Positions 8,071 to 15,653 of a stretch of DNA of 16,428 nucleotides are shown in pieces. The notes under the pieces are model-generated. The model made no database searches. It was not told where the DNA came from and saw nothing but the letters and a program-made list of their open reading frames with translations. The translations under genes and the position numbers were made by a program. Origin of the DNA: JABJPE01 sp036340215 (GTDB lineage: Bacteria > Pseudomonadota > Gammaproteobacteria > Comchoanobacterales > Comchoanobacteraceae). The stretch covers positions 1 to 16,428 of the forward strand of contig JAYYZF010000013.1 in assembly GCA_036340215.1 (NCBI GenBank), given 5' to 3'. The stretch's first letter is position 1; each line of letters begins with the position of its first letter.

Positions 8071-8751
8071 TCAACTATTGATATCTATATATCTGACACG
8101 ACTATCGCCACCAACAAGAACTAAATCAGGCTTTTCGTCAACGAATAAACCATGACAAACTACTCCAGTTATGTTATTTAAAGTAGAACTAAGTAAAGTC
8201 AAATTCGTAAAATCAAGACCAAACACATCTATGACAATATTACCACTATCAGTTACAAAGCCATCTCTATAAACTGGATTTGCGCCTAGTTTTACACAGG
8301 CTCTTCCGACATAACTTCGAACATCTGGAATAACTTCAATAGCTAGAGGAAAATCTTTACCAAGGTTATTTACTAGCTTTGATTCATCTACTATGCAAAT
8401 AAACTTTTCAGCACATGCAGCAACTATTTTTTCACGGGTATGAGCACCACCACCGCCCTTTATACAATACCCGTCAATATTTATCTCATCAGCGCCATCA
8501 ACATAAACTGCTATATTTTGTACTGAATTTACTTCCAAGATTGAAAAGCCGTAATGCTCTAGTAATTTTGTAGTCCTTGAGGAGCTAGTAACAACACCTG
8601 CAACTTTATGCTTAATAGCTGCTAGTTCTGCTATGAAATAGTCTACAGTTGAGCCTGTACCAATACCAATAACCTCGTCATCAGGTATTAATTTTAGGGC
8701 CTCTTTTCCTACCTGCTTCTTCTGCTCTTGCTTGTTATCAACTCTAATCAT
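8071..8751 (-). CDS. rpiA: Ribose-5-phosphate isomerase A
   Basis: RpiA interconverts ribose-5-phosphate and ribulose-5-phosphate in the pentose phosphate pathway. The 226-residue length is typical (E. coli 219). Visible motifs are GTGST (31-35, phosphate loop), TSSSRT (55-60), YVDGADEI with D85 and D88 (83-90), KGGGGAHTREK with K98 and the catalytic-base Glu E107 (98-108), and VLVGG near the C-terminus. In most RpiA proteins the glycine loop reads GGGGALTREK; here His replaces Leu at 104. The ATG lies within the last codons of prlC (8-nt overlap ATGATTAG), so translation is probably coupled to prlC. Confidence 0.97.
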   Translation of the reverse strand: MIRVDNKQEQKKQVGKEALKLIPDDEVIGIGTGSTVDYFIAELAAIKHKVAGVVTSSSRTTKLLEHYGFSILEVNSVQNIAVYVDGADEINIDGYCIKGGGGAHTREKIVAACAEKFICIVDESKLVNNLGKDFPLAIEVIPDVRSYVGRACVKLGANPVYRDGFVTDSGNIVIDVFGLDFTNLTLLSSTLNNITGVVCHGLFVDEKPDLVLVGGDSRVRYIDINS

Positions 8752-10798
8752 TTACAGTTATCCCACTATGTCTTAGTAATGCATCAATTTTAGGCGATCT
8801 ACCTAGGAATCTCCTAAACAAAACATCTGCATCAAAAGTACCCCCCTGTTCGAGAATATTAGACATAAATTTATAACCATAATCTGAATTGAAAATACCA
8901 TTATCTTCAAAAACAGTAAATGCATCTGAAGAAAGAACTTCAGCCCATTTGTAACTGTAATATCCTGCAGCATAACCACCGGCAAAAATATGAGAGAAGC
9001 TATTTTGAAATCTATTTTCTGGAATAAAGGGAACAACTGCATATTCTCTTCTAACCTCATCTAAACAAGACTGAATATCATCACTATCAGTTATACTCAA
9101 ATTTGTGTGCAAACGCATATCAAAAATAGCAAACTCTAACTGCCTCATCATATGCATACCGCTATGAAAGTTCTTAGCGTTTAAGAGACTATCCAGCATT
9201 GGTTTCGGAATTGGTTCCCCTGTTTTATAGTGCTTACCAAGAATCTCTAAGCCTTCTCTTGAGTAGCTCCAATGCTCTAAAAACTGACTGGGAAGCTCAA
9301 CAGCATCCCACATCACTCCAGAAATACCTGAAACTCCACTGTAATCAACTTTAGTTAAAATATGATGAAGGGTATGTCCAAACTCATGAAATACTGTAAC
9401 TACATCATCATGTGTAAGTAGCGCCGGATCATCGCCAATAGCAGGACTAAAGTTACAGTTTAAAAATGCAATAGGAAGCTGTATTTTACCATCAGACTTA
9501 AGCCTTCGTGTCCGACAATCATCCATCCAAGCCCCACCCCTTTTCTTCTCTCTGGCATAAAGATCAATGTAGAAGTACCCTCTTATATCTCCAGTAGAAT
9601 CACTAACCTGGTATAATGAAACTTCATCATTCCAAGTGGGAACATCAGAAACCTGCTTTATCTGTAGAGAAAAAACCTTAGAGACAATCTCAAACAAACC
9701 TGACATAACTTGCTCAAATGGAAAATAATCACGATAATCATTTGAGGAGTACTTGTATTTCTGCTGTCGGATTATCTCGCTATAATAAGCACTATCCCAT
9801 GGCATTAAATCTATATCATCATGTTGTTTTGCAAATAACTTGAGTTCCTCATACTCTGCTAAAGCTTGACCTCTTGAGTTATTTCCTAAGTTTTGGAGAA
9901 AATCAAAAACTTCAGCTACGTTTGCTGCCATTTTTGTTTCTAAAGAATATTCTGCATAATTTTTAAAACCAAGAATCTTAGCAATTTTCTGCTTTAGAGT
10001 TAAAATATCGACCATAACCTGACTGTTATCAAACCTACCAGCGCTCGGACCTAAATCTGATGCTCTAGTAACGTAAGCTCTATACATAACTTCCCGTAGA
10101 TCTCTGTTTTTGGCATAATTCAATATCGTCATAAACGTTGGAGCATCTAAACCAAATTCCCAAATGTTTTCTTTGCCGTTCAAACGTGCTTTATGTGCAG
10201 CAGCATCTACGAACATCTGAGGCACGCCAGCAAGTTTATCTAAGTCGTCCACCTCATATGTAAAGCTATCGGTTGCATCCATAATATTCTGTTCAAACTT
10301 TGTAGTAAGTTGTGATAACAGCTGCTTCAATTCGAGTAATTTTTCTTTCTTCTCAGCTTTTAAGTGAACACCAGATAATTTAAAGTCCCGTAACTGATTC
10401 TTGACTATCTTTTTTTGCGAGTCACAATATGTCTCATACTCTTTTGATTCTGACAATGATTTTAATTTTAGATACAAATCATGATTTTGTGATACTTTAG
10501 TAAAGTGTTCGCTTACTTTTGTTAAATTTTCGTTGTATGCATGCCTTAGATCATCTTCACATTTAACAGCATGCATATGAGATATTGCGGACCAAATTTG
10601 CTCGAAATAATCCTCTAACTCGTCCAGTGGTTCCATAAAATTTGACCATTTAGGTTCAGATTTGTCTTGTAGGACTTTCTGGAGTAACTCATCATGTTTC
10701 TGTAACAAGTCATCTATAACTACGGAGATATCTTCTGCTTTTACTAGATTAAAGTCATGAAAATCAGCTTTTGGTAAAGTTGCTAAATTTGGCTGCAT
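8744..10798 (-). CDS. prlC: Oligopeptidase A (M3 family zinc metallopeptidase)
   Basis: This cytosolic zinc endopeptidase degrades short peptides, including cleaved signal peptides. The 684-residue length matches E. coli PrlC/OpdA (680). The long helical N-terminal part (1-440) carries no catalytic motif. The active site HEFGH (471-475) gives two His zinc ligands with catalytic Glu E472. WDAVELPSQF follows, supplying the third ligand Glu near E501. The conserved GYAAGYYSYKWAEVL (608-622) carries substrate-binding Tyr residues. The start is supported by AAGGAG 5 nt before the ATG. It is the first gene of a two-gene unit with rpiA. A gamma-carbonic anhydrase gene diverges 108 bp away. Confidence 0.96.
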   Translation of the reverse strand: MQPNLATLPKADFHDFNLVKAEDISVVIDDLLQKHDELLQKVLQDKSEPKWSNFMEPLDELEDYFEQIWSAISHMHAVKCEDDLRHAYNENLTKVSEHFTKVSQNHDLYLKLKSLSESKEYETYCDSQKKIVKNQLRDFKLSGVHLKAEKKEKLLELKQLLSQLTTKFEQNIMDATDSFTYEVDDLDKLAGVPQMFVDAAAHKARLNGKENIWEFGLDAPTFMTILNYAKNRDLREVMYRAYVTRASDLGPSAGRFDNSQVMVDILTLKQKIAKILGFKNYAEYSLETKMAANVAEVFDFLQNLGNNSRGQALAEYEELKLFAKQHDDIDLMPWDSAYYSEIIRQQKYKYSSNDYRDYFPFEQVMSGLFEIVSKVFSLQIKQVSDVPTWNDEVSLYQVSDSTGDIRGYFYIDLYAREKKRGGAWMDDCRTRRLKSDGKIQLPIAFLNCNFSPAIGDDPALLTHDDVVTVFHEFGHTLHHILTKVDYSGVSGISGVMWDAVELPSQFLEHWSYSREGLEILGKHYKTGEPIPKPMLDSLLNAKNFHSGMHMMRQLEFAIFDMRLHTNLSITDSDDIQSCLDEVRREYAVVPFIPENRFQNSFSHIFAGGYAAGYYSYKWAEVLSSDAFTVFEDNGIFNSDYGYKFMSNILEQGGTFDADVLFRRFLGRSPKIDALLRHSGITVND

Positions 10799-10906
10799 AT
10801 ATGCTCCTTACTGGTCCTGCACAATTCTTAAATTTTAGAACATACTAATAACTAGTGCAACTTTAAAAAAGTTTAGGGTAAAATATAGTTTTTACAAAGA
10901 TTAGTT

Positions 10907-11443
10907 ATGCCATTACAGAAATACAAAAATTACCTTCCTGATTGTCATAAAACAGCGTTTATCCATGAGTCTGCATATCTTATTGGTAATGTAGAAGTAG
11001 GATCTTATTCTTCTATTTGGCCACATGCTGTACTCCGCGGCGACGTAGCTGCGATAACTGTTGGTGAAAATACTAACATCCAAGATGGCACTATTATTCA
11101 CGGAACTCACGCAGGAGAATATACAGGCGAAGGTAAAGGAACAAGCATTGGAAATAATGTTACTATAGGACATAGAGCCACTTTACATGCTTGTAACATT
11201 GAAGATTATGCCTTTGTGGGAATTAATAGCGTCATTTTAGATAATGCCACTATCAGAACAGGAGCCATGCTGGGAGCAAATTCCCTTGTCACAAGCAAGC
11301 AGGATATAACAGGTGGTTACCTTTGGATAGGACAACCAGCTAAAAAAGTTAGGGAGCTAACCCAGAAAGAAAAAGACTACATATTATACAGTGCCTCCCA
11401 CTACGTAAAAGTTGCAATAAAACACCAAGAAAGTAACATTTGA
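10907..11443 (+). CDS. Gamma-carbonic anhydrase family protein (YrdA-like)
   Basis: The 178-residue protein is a left-handed beta-helix hexapeptide-repeat protein. The repeats begin near residue 20 and run to about 130, followed by a C-terminal helix (about 150-172). The three zinc-ligand histidines of the family are present at H65, H89 and H94 (IIHG, IGHR, TLHA), as are R44 and D46 in LRGD, and NIQDG at 57-61. It lacks the acidic loop of the archaeal Cam enzyme, like most bacterial YrdA/PaaY-type members, so catalytic activity in vivo is uncertain. The loop after TIIHGTH is slightly long and holds several Glu and Gly residues. No strong ribosome-binding site is visible. The stop codon TGA is part of the -35 box for the next gene. 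Confidence 0.93.
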   Translation: MPLQKYKNYLPDCHKTAFIHESAYLIGNVEVGSYSSIWPHAVLRGDVAAITVGENTNIQDGTIIHGTHAGEYTGEGKGTSIGNNVTIGHRATLHACNIEDYAFVGINSVILDNATIRTGAMLGANSLVTSKQDITGGYLWIGQPAKKVRELTQKEKDYILYSASHYVKVAIKHQESNI

Positions 11444-11467
11444 CAAGCAGCAACAAACCTATATACT
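11440..11467 (+). promoter_or_regulatory. Sigma-70 promoter overlapping the carbonic anhydrase stop
   Basis: A perfect TTGACA (11440-11445), a 16-bp spacer and TATACT (11462-11467). The TGA inside TTGACA is the stop codon of the carbonic anhydrase gene. The predicted start of transcription near 11474 leaves a leader of about 23 nt before ATG 11497. Confidence 0.7.
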
Positions 11468-11496
11468 TAAAAAACAATATCTTAAAAAATATATGC

Positions 11497-12156
11497 ATGT
11501 TTCATAAAATAACTACAAAATTATTTATAATTGCAATTTCATCACTGATTATTGGGGTGTATATTTTATTTCCATTCTACGGAGCATGGACTTTATACAG
11601 CTTAATGTGTTCTCTACTTCTACACAGAATGATAATAGAAATTAAGAACAATAAAATACAACCAATAGAAAGTAATGAAAATTCAAATATCATAGGAATA
11701 AATTATACTAGCGCATGCTTAACTATCTTACTTCTAGGACTCATTACTTGGTCCTGCGTGCTACTTGGTATAAAATTTATATCTTGCTTAATATTCACCA
11801 TAATAATTATAAATTTAATTCTAGTTAGTTATTTAAAGTTTATAAATGTAAAAAGCGTATTAACAAGCACACCAGCAGAAATAAATATTGCATCCTTAAT
11901 ATTAGGTGTTTTTGCTTTAATTAGCGCCTATAGCAACTATTCAAATATTTTTTTAATGCTACTTGCAACAAGTTGCTATATATGTCTTTGCCTTGCTACT
12001 TATACCATGGAGTACCTCAAGGCGAACTCTAATGAATTATCAAAAATAGAACAAGTAGATATTATAAGTATTCAGATGCCTACGGAATCTTCAACTAACA
12101 ACTTTGAAGCTGAAAAACAAGTAAACAACGAAGCAACCCCAACCCTAAACCATTGA
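11497..12156 (+). CDS. Unrecognised six-helix membrane protein
   Basis: I do not recognise this 219-residue protein. Three helical hairpins are visible (about 8-25/29-46, 72-91/94-113, 130-146/149-168), with FPFYG at the first turn, followed by a hydrophilic tail (about 175-219) rich in Asn, Glu, Ser and Thr. I start it at ATG 11497. An in-frame TTG at 11440 would add 19 residues, but that TTG is the -35 box of a consensus promoter and so lies upstream of the transcript. The ATG has no clear Shine-Dalgarno sequence, so the start remains somewhat open. Its stop again lies within the next promoter's -35 box. Its 3' third has a decayed copy at 12921-13154. Role unknown. Confidence 0.75.
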   Translation: MFHKITTKLFIIAISSLIIGVYILFPFYGAWTLYSLMCSLLLHRMIIEIKNNKIQPIESNENSNIIGINYTSACLTILLLGLITWSCVLLGIKFISCLIFTIIIINLILVSYLKFINVKSVLTSTPAEINIASLILGVFALISAYSNYSNIFLMLLATSCYICLCLATYTMEYLKANSNELSKIEQVDIISIQMPTESSTNNFEAEKQVNNEATPTLNH

Positions 12157-12181
12157 CAAATAACAACTTAAATGCTATAAT
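12153..12181 (+). promoter_or_regulatory. Consensus sigma-70 promoter of the first hairpin paralog
   Basis: TTGACA (12153-12158), a 17-bp spacer and TATAAT (12176-12181), with TG one base before the -10 (extended -10). Every consensus position is matched, so it should be very strong. The stop codon of the preceding gene (12154-12156) lies inside the -35 box. Confidence 0.85.
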
Positions 12182-12213
12182 GACTTGAAGAGAAAAAGAA
12201 TAGGAGAACTAAT

Positions 12214-12864
12214 ATGGCTGTTAACGAAACAAAATTAATGAAAAAAATAGAAAAAACAGGAACAGCACATGCGATAAGCCTTGGCTGCATTGCACTAGGA
12301 GCATTCTTCCCAGCACCTATGGTAATAGCTTTCTTAACATTCTTAGCAAGCTCTATGTGTTATGAATCATCAAAAGTAGGAAAAGAGAAGAAAAGTATAA
12401 TTCCTAACTTCGGCGCAAAAGACTATGCTCGACAACGTGGTGTCTCAATGGGATTACTTGATAAAGAAGAAGCTGCTACTAATAAAATTATCGATAACAT
12501 TTGTAGTATGAAAGATAGACATCTCGCAATGATAAGTATTGGCTCAGGTATGTTATGTGGGATAGTACTAGGAGCAGTTATAGGGTGTATTTTAATGGCA
12601 TTTTCTTGGCCAACTGTAATTGCAGCTACTGTATCATTTATAGCAGCCGCTGCTGTATTAGATTACTGGAAAGAGTCAAAGAAGGATATACCCAAACTAG
12701 AACAAGCTAAGGTGTTTACTTCTGCAGGAAAACTCTCTCATGGAGGAATTAAAGATACTAGTAAAAAAGGTAAAGAACCAACTTTCCCAATGTTATTCAA
12801 GACAAGTAAAGGAAATGGGTTAAGCAGAAATGGAAAAAAACTAAATCACTTTAAAACAAAATAA
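12214..12864 (+). CDS. Hairpin membrane protein, paralog 1
   Basis: The family is not one I recognise. The 216 residues comprise a short basic N-terminus, a hydrophobic hairpin (about 19-48) turning at FFPAP, and a hydrophilic linker (50-104) with KIIDNICSMKDRHLA at 91-105. A second hairpin (about 106-149) turns near FSWPT, and a basic hydrophilic tail rich in Lys, Ser and Gly follows (150-216). It is clearly paralogous to the gene at 13211, with 35 of the first 52 residues identical and the KDRHLA and SWPTVI motifs shared. The start is fixed by AGGAG 8 nt upstream of the ATG. It sits alone between a perfect promoter and a strong terminator, so it is probably abundantly transcribed as a single gene. 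Function and membrane location are unknown. Confidence 0.85.
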   Translation: MAVNETKLMKKIEKTGTAHAISLGCIALGAFFPAPMVIAFLTFLASSMCYESSKVGKEKKSIIPNFGAKDYARQRGVSMGLLDKEEAATNKIIDNICSMKDRHLAMISIGSGMLCGIVLGAVIGCILMAFSWPTVIAATVSFIAAAAVLDYWKESKKDIPKLEQAKVFTSAGKLSHGGIKDTSKKGKEPTFPMLFKTSKGNGLSRNGKKLNHFKTK

Positions 12865-12887
12865 CTCTAAAGGAAAAATAAAATTGT

Positions 12888-12922
12888 AAGAAAGCCAACG
12901 ACAAGTTGGCTTTCTTATTTTT
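12888..12922 (+). terminator. Rho-independent terminator after paralog 1
   Basis: A perfect 12-bp stem (AAGAAAGCCAAC, 12888-12899, with GTTGGCTTTCTT, 12905-12916) and a 5-nt loop are followed by ATTTTT. Confidence 0.9.
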
Positions 12923-13154
12923 AGCTCATATAGTAACTATTCAAATCTTATTTGATGTTACTCGCCAAAACTTACACTCTTTGACTTCGTCCTAGAGCTT
13001 ATAGCATGAAATGTCTTAAATTTAATTTTAATAAATTTTAAAAAATAGAAAAATCAGCTATTATAAATATCAAGATATTAAGAATCTCTAATTGACAATT
13101 CTACAACTGAAAAACAAGTTGCCAACAAAGCCCTCAGGGCTTGTAACACATTGA
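12921..13154 (+). pseudogene. Decayed 3' fragment of the six-helix membrane gene
   Basis: This stretch of the 346-bp gap between the two paralogs has no open gene but aligns end to end with 11921-12156. It starts with the nucleotides encoding SAYSNYSN, runs through an AAAAATAGA...TATTATAA block and the GAAAAACAAG word, and ends at the TTGAC containing the old stop codon (13152-13154). In the parental frame it meets TGA soon after the first block and carries a 1-nt deletion, so it cannot be translated. Its retained job is to carry the promoter of paralog 2. Confidence 0.8.
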
Positions 13155-13179
13155 CTAATAACCACTTAAATACTATAAT
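13151..13179 (+). promoter_or_regulatory. Sigma-70 promoter of the second hairpin paralog
   Basis: TTGACT (13151-13156), a 17-bp spacer and TATAAT (13174-13179). It is the duplicated copy of the promoter at 12153-12181, with similar spacer sequence, but it has lost the final A of the -35 and the extended -10 TG. Confidence 0.8.
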
Positions 13180-13210
13180 ATATATTAAATAAAAAAAAGG
13201 AAAAAATCAT

Positions 13211-13831
13211 ATGACTAATAACAAAAATAAATTAATTAAAAAAATAAAAAAAACAGGGCCAGCACACTTAATTAGCTTAACCTGTATAGTACTAGGAGCA
13301 TTCTTTCCAGCACCGATGGCAACAGCTTTCTTGATATTCCTTGTAGGCTCTTTATTTTATGAATCCAAACAAGGAAAAAAAGAGGCAAAAAACTTTACTC
13401 ATGACTTAGGTACACAAAACTATTCCAGAGAGATAGAAGAAACAACTACCGACGAACTTATAGATATTTTCTGCAATATAAAAGATAGACATCTAGCAAT
13501 AATGAGTATTGGGACTGGCATGATCTGCGGCTCTTTTCTAGGGTCAATACTAGCATGTATTTTCATAGAATTTTCATGGCCTACCGTTATAGTAGCTACC
13601 CTCCTAATTCTTACCGCTATTGCCATAAGAGTTTGTGTCAGGAGTATGAATCAAGAAGTGCCAGAACTATCAAAGACTAATACATTTGTTCCTGCAAAAA
13701 ATACAGGAATAAATAATTCTCATAATAAAAGCTCAATGAAACAAAAATCTGGAATTTTATCGTTCTTTATGAAGGAAAACGGCAGTGAAAGTGAATCAGC
13801 TGAGAAAGACAATAAACTCTTCACTCTTTAA
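13211..13831 (+). CDS. Hairpin membrane protein, paralog 2
   Basis: The 206 residues have the same plan as the paralog at 12214: a basic N-terminus, a hairpin (19-48) turning at FFPAP, a linker with ELIDIFCNIKDRHLA (82-96), a second hairpin (about 97-139) with FSWPT at its turn, and a hydrophilic tail. The membrane parts are well conserved, while the linker and tail have diverged. The tail is Ser, Asn and Lys rich and ends with an acidic Ser/Glu stretch (ENGSESESAEKD) before NKLFTL, quite unlike the basic tail of paralog 1. AAGGA lies upstream of the ATG. It has its own promoter and terminator. The differing tails suggest the two copies have separated in role. Function unknown. Confidence 0.83.
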   Translation: MTNNKNKLIKKIKKTGPAHLISLTCIVLGAFFPAPMATAFLIFLVGSLFYESKQGKKEAKNFTHDLGTQNYSREIEETTTDELIDIFCNIKDRHLAIMSIGTGMICGSFLGSILACIFIEFSWPTVIVATLLILTAIAIRVCVRSMNQEVPELSKTNTFVPAKNTGINNSHNKSSMKQKSGILSFFMKENGSESESAEKDNKLFTL

Positions 13832-13847
13832 GGAAAAATAAAATTGT

Positions 13848-13882
13848 AAGAGAGCCAACTACTAGTTGACTCTCTTGTTTCT
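13848..13882 (+). terminator. Rho-independent terminator after paralog 2
   Basis: A 12-bp stem with one mismatch (13848-13859 with 13865-13876) and a 5-nt loop are followed by GTTTCT. It is the duplicated, slightly decayed copy of the terminator at 12888; several bases changed together in both arms (GAGAG with CTCTC), which keeps the stem. Confidence 0.8.
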
Positions 13883-13900
13883 TCATGTGAAAATTTTCTA

Positions 13901-13929
13901 TTGACATAAAAACTACATCACTATACGAT
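13901..13929 (+). promoter_or_regulatory. Sigma-70 promoter of the three-gene membrane operon
   Basis: A perfect TTGACA (13901-13906), a 17-bp spacer and TACGAT (13924-13929), 27 bp before ATG 13957. The -10 is only 4/6, so it is likely weaker than the promoters of the two paralogs. Confidence 0.6.
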
Positions 13930-13956
13930 ACGCTAGAAAAATTTTTAGGTAAGCGC

Positions 13957-14895
13957 ATGACAGAATCATTAAATTCACCAGGATTTGAAAAAACAAACCT
14001 ACATGATACCAATATAACTGAACTTAAAAATATTGCAGTAAAAAAAGTCTGGCAAAGATTAATTCCTAACGAAACTATTTTTCTTCTTGTAACAAGTACC
14101 ACAACACTGCTGACATACAAATATCCTAAAGAAACTTTCAACACGTTGTGCTATTGTTTATTACTATCTACATCATATAGCTGGTTTGCGCATATTTCCC
14201 TTACACAAAAATTCAAAAAATACACATCATTTTTAAAAAACTTTAAGCTTGTTGAATTAATTTTAAAAATTAATAGTGCGTTTGTTGATAATCAGAATTT
14301 AGGCAGAAATCTTTTTGAAATGTTTTTCTCAAAGGATGATTGGGAAAGTTATAGTGACGCAAAAAAGTTCCTAATATCCGCTGACAAGATTGATAAGATT
14401 TGCAGTAAAAAAGAGGAAGATATTTCATATCAACGGCCTTATGCTCACTTAACAATCAGTACTCTAGGAATAATTAATGGCTTCCTTCTGAAATTAATAT
14501 CCGAAGCACCCAAAAGGATTACAGTAAAATTAATAGAAATATCTGAAATTAGCATTTTAAAAAATTATATTGATATACCTATTACATTTGGACTGTTATA
14601 CATAATTGATAGAAAATTTAATTCTTCAACAAATAATTTTAAAGACAATCACATAAATGAAATTGGTAAAAATAATACTTTTACATTACTAAAACATTAC
14701 ATGTCTGGGCAATATCTACTCCAAATTTTTATGGAGAAAAGCAATGACTTTTACGAAAATGCTATCCCTGCAGGTGAATTTATTATTGGAGATGAGCTTA
14801 GAAGGCAAATCGTGCAAAAACATGGAAAAGACCAATGCGCGTTAAACGACAGTAACATCTCAACAACTACTCCCGATAGAAAAACTATTAATTGA
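13957..14895 (+). CDS. Unrecognised four-helix membrane protein (operon gene 1)
   Basis: I cannot name a family for this 312-residue protein. A hydrophilic N-terminus (1-36) precedes a first hairpin (about 38-54 and 62-82) flanked by P37 and P57. A helical hydrophilic linker (85-160) follows, with KFKKYTSFLKNFKLVELILK and KIDKICSKK (144-152). A second hydrophobic pair (about 163-183 and 202-217) precedes a long C-terminal region (220-312) with HYMSGQYLLQIFMEK and IPAGE. The KIDKICSKK stretch just before the second hairpin resembles KIIDNICSMK at the same place in paralog 1 (12214), hinting at common origin. AGGTAAG lies before the ATG. It leads an operon with the next two genes (gaps of 9 and 11 bp). 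Confidence 0.8.
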   Translation: MTESLNSPGFEKTNLHDTNITELKNIAVKKVWQRLIPNETIFLLVTSTTTLLTYKYPKETFNTLCYCLLLSTSYSWFAHISLTQKFKKYTSFLKNFKLVELILKINSAFVDNQNLGRNLFEMFFSKDDWESYSDAKKFLISADKIDKICSKKEEDISYQRPYAHLTISTLGIINGFLLKLISEAPKRITVKLIEISEISILKNYIDIPITFGLLYIIDRKFNSSTNNFKDNHINEIGKNNTFTLLKHYMSGQYLLQIFMEKSNDFYENAIPAGEFIIGDELRRQIVQKHGKDQCALNDSNISTTTPDRKTIN

Positions 14896-14904
14896 GCCTT
14901 TGGA

Positions 14905-15642
14905 ATGGGTAAAAATAAAAATGTTGGAACATTAGGAGAATTAGTTAGAAAGATATACCCCATAACACTCCTACCTCTTGCCATATTTTCACTCACCATC
15001 TTATCAAACTCTTTTTATCCGGTAGAAACAATAGCTTTTACTCTAGCAAGCACTCTTACATTAGGGATTGTTGCGCGGTTAGACATAAAAACAGGCATAA
15101 AACCAAAATCAATTCTGAGTATTGTAAAATTAATACAAACTGAAATAGAGGAAACTAAATGCATCATCATATCCTCAAGCAGTGTAATTTTATCAAGATT
15201 AAAGTTTAAGGAAGAAAACGAGATAACCAAAGCACATAAAGAAAAATTAGAACATATTCGTTTAAGCAAGGAAAATATCCCAAAGATACTACCACATGCC
15301 TGTATAATAATCTTAGCACTTACAGTATATTATTCTAGCATACTATATTTTAGAGGATGCGAATCGTTAATAGAATTAACAGGTAAAAATTATTTCTTAA
15401 CCCATATACTCTTATTATCTACGACAATTGGCCCATGCATTCTAGCCATTAAAATCAGTAGATATGGTGAAATAAGTAACATACAAATTTCTCAAGATCC
15501 CAACCCATCTTCACACATAGAATCAGGCATTAAGGATCTTACGATTAACAATAAAAGTGTATTTCTCAAAAAATTAGAAACAAATTTCCCTCTTAGTTCT
15601 CCTAATGATGAAGATAAAGACTGGTTCTTTGATGATATATAA
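14905..15642 (+). CDS. Unrecognised four-helix membrane protein (operon gene 2)
   Basis: The family is unknown. The 245 residues begin with a basic N-terminus and a first hairpin (about 18-36 and 41-58) flanked by P19 and P39, turning at FYPVET. A charged helical linker (60-128) with many Lys and Glu follows, then a second hairpin (130-148 and 163-182). The C-terminal tail ends in an acidic patch with aromatic residues (DEDKDWFFDDI). The start codon is 9 bp after the previous stop, with only GAG and TTGG upstream, so translation is probably coupled. The two prolines bracketing the first hairpin are 20 residues apart, exactly as in the genes on either side, which supports common ancestry. Confidence 0.8.
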   Translation: MGKNKNVGTLGELVRKIYPITLLPLAIFSLTILSNSFYPVETIAFTLASTLTLGIVARLDIKTGIKPKSILSIVKLIQTEIEETKCIIISSSSVILSRLKFKEENEITKAHKEKLEHIRLSKENIPKILPHACIIILALTVYYSSILYFRGCESLIELTGKNYFLTHILLLSTTIGPCILAIKISRYGEISNIQISQDPNPSSHIESGIKDLTINNKSVFLKKLETNFPLSSPNDEDKDWFFDDI

Positions 15643-15653
15643 GGAATATAAAA

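Larger units (their letters stand above)
11921..13883 (+). repeat. Tandem duplication of about 1 kb (two diverged units)
   Basis: Unit 1 (about 11921-12920) holds the 3' third of the six-helix gene, promoter, paralog 1 and terminator. Unit 2 (about 12921-13883) holds a relic of that 3' third, promoter, paralog 2 and terminator, in the same order. The copies keep a near-constant offset upstream of the genes: 1000 bp at TTAGC...TCAAAT (23 of 26 identical), 999 bp at 12029/13028, 997 bp at the GAAAAACAAG word and 998 bp at the -35 boxes. The sequence AAGGAAAAATAAAATTGTAAG before both terminators is identical. The junction lies at the T-tract of the first terminator. Confidence 0.85.

Noticed and set aside
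8803..9060. Second minus-strand frame inside prlC
   Set aside because: Out-of-frame shadow of a fully conserved peptidase coding region.
11440..11496. TTG start extending the six-helix membrane protein upstream by 19 residues
   Set aside because: The TTG is the first half of a perfect -35 box with a good -10 downstream, so the transcript would begin after it; no ribosome-binding site precedes it.
13884..13930. Third copy of the duplicated promoter segment before the three-gene operon
   Set aside because: Beyond the shared -35 box the match to the other promoter copies is about half, which AT-rich DNA gives by chance.
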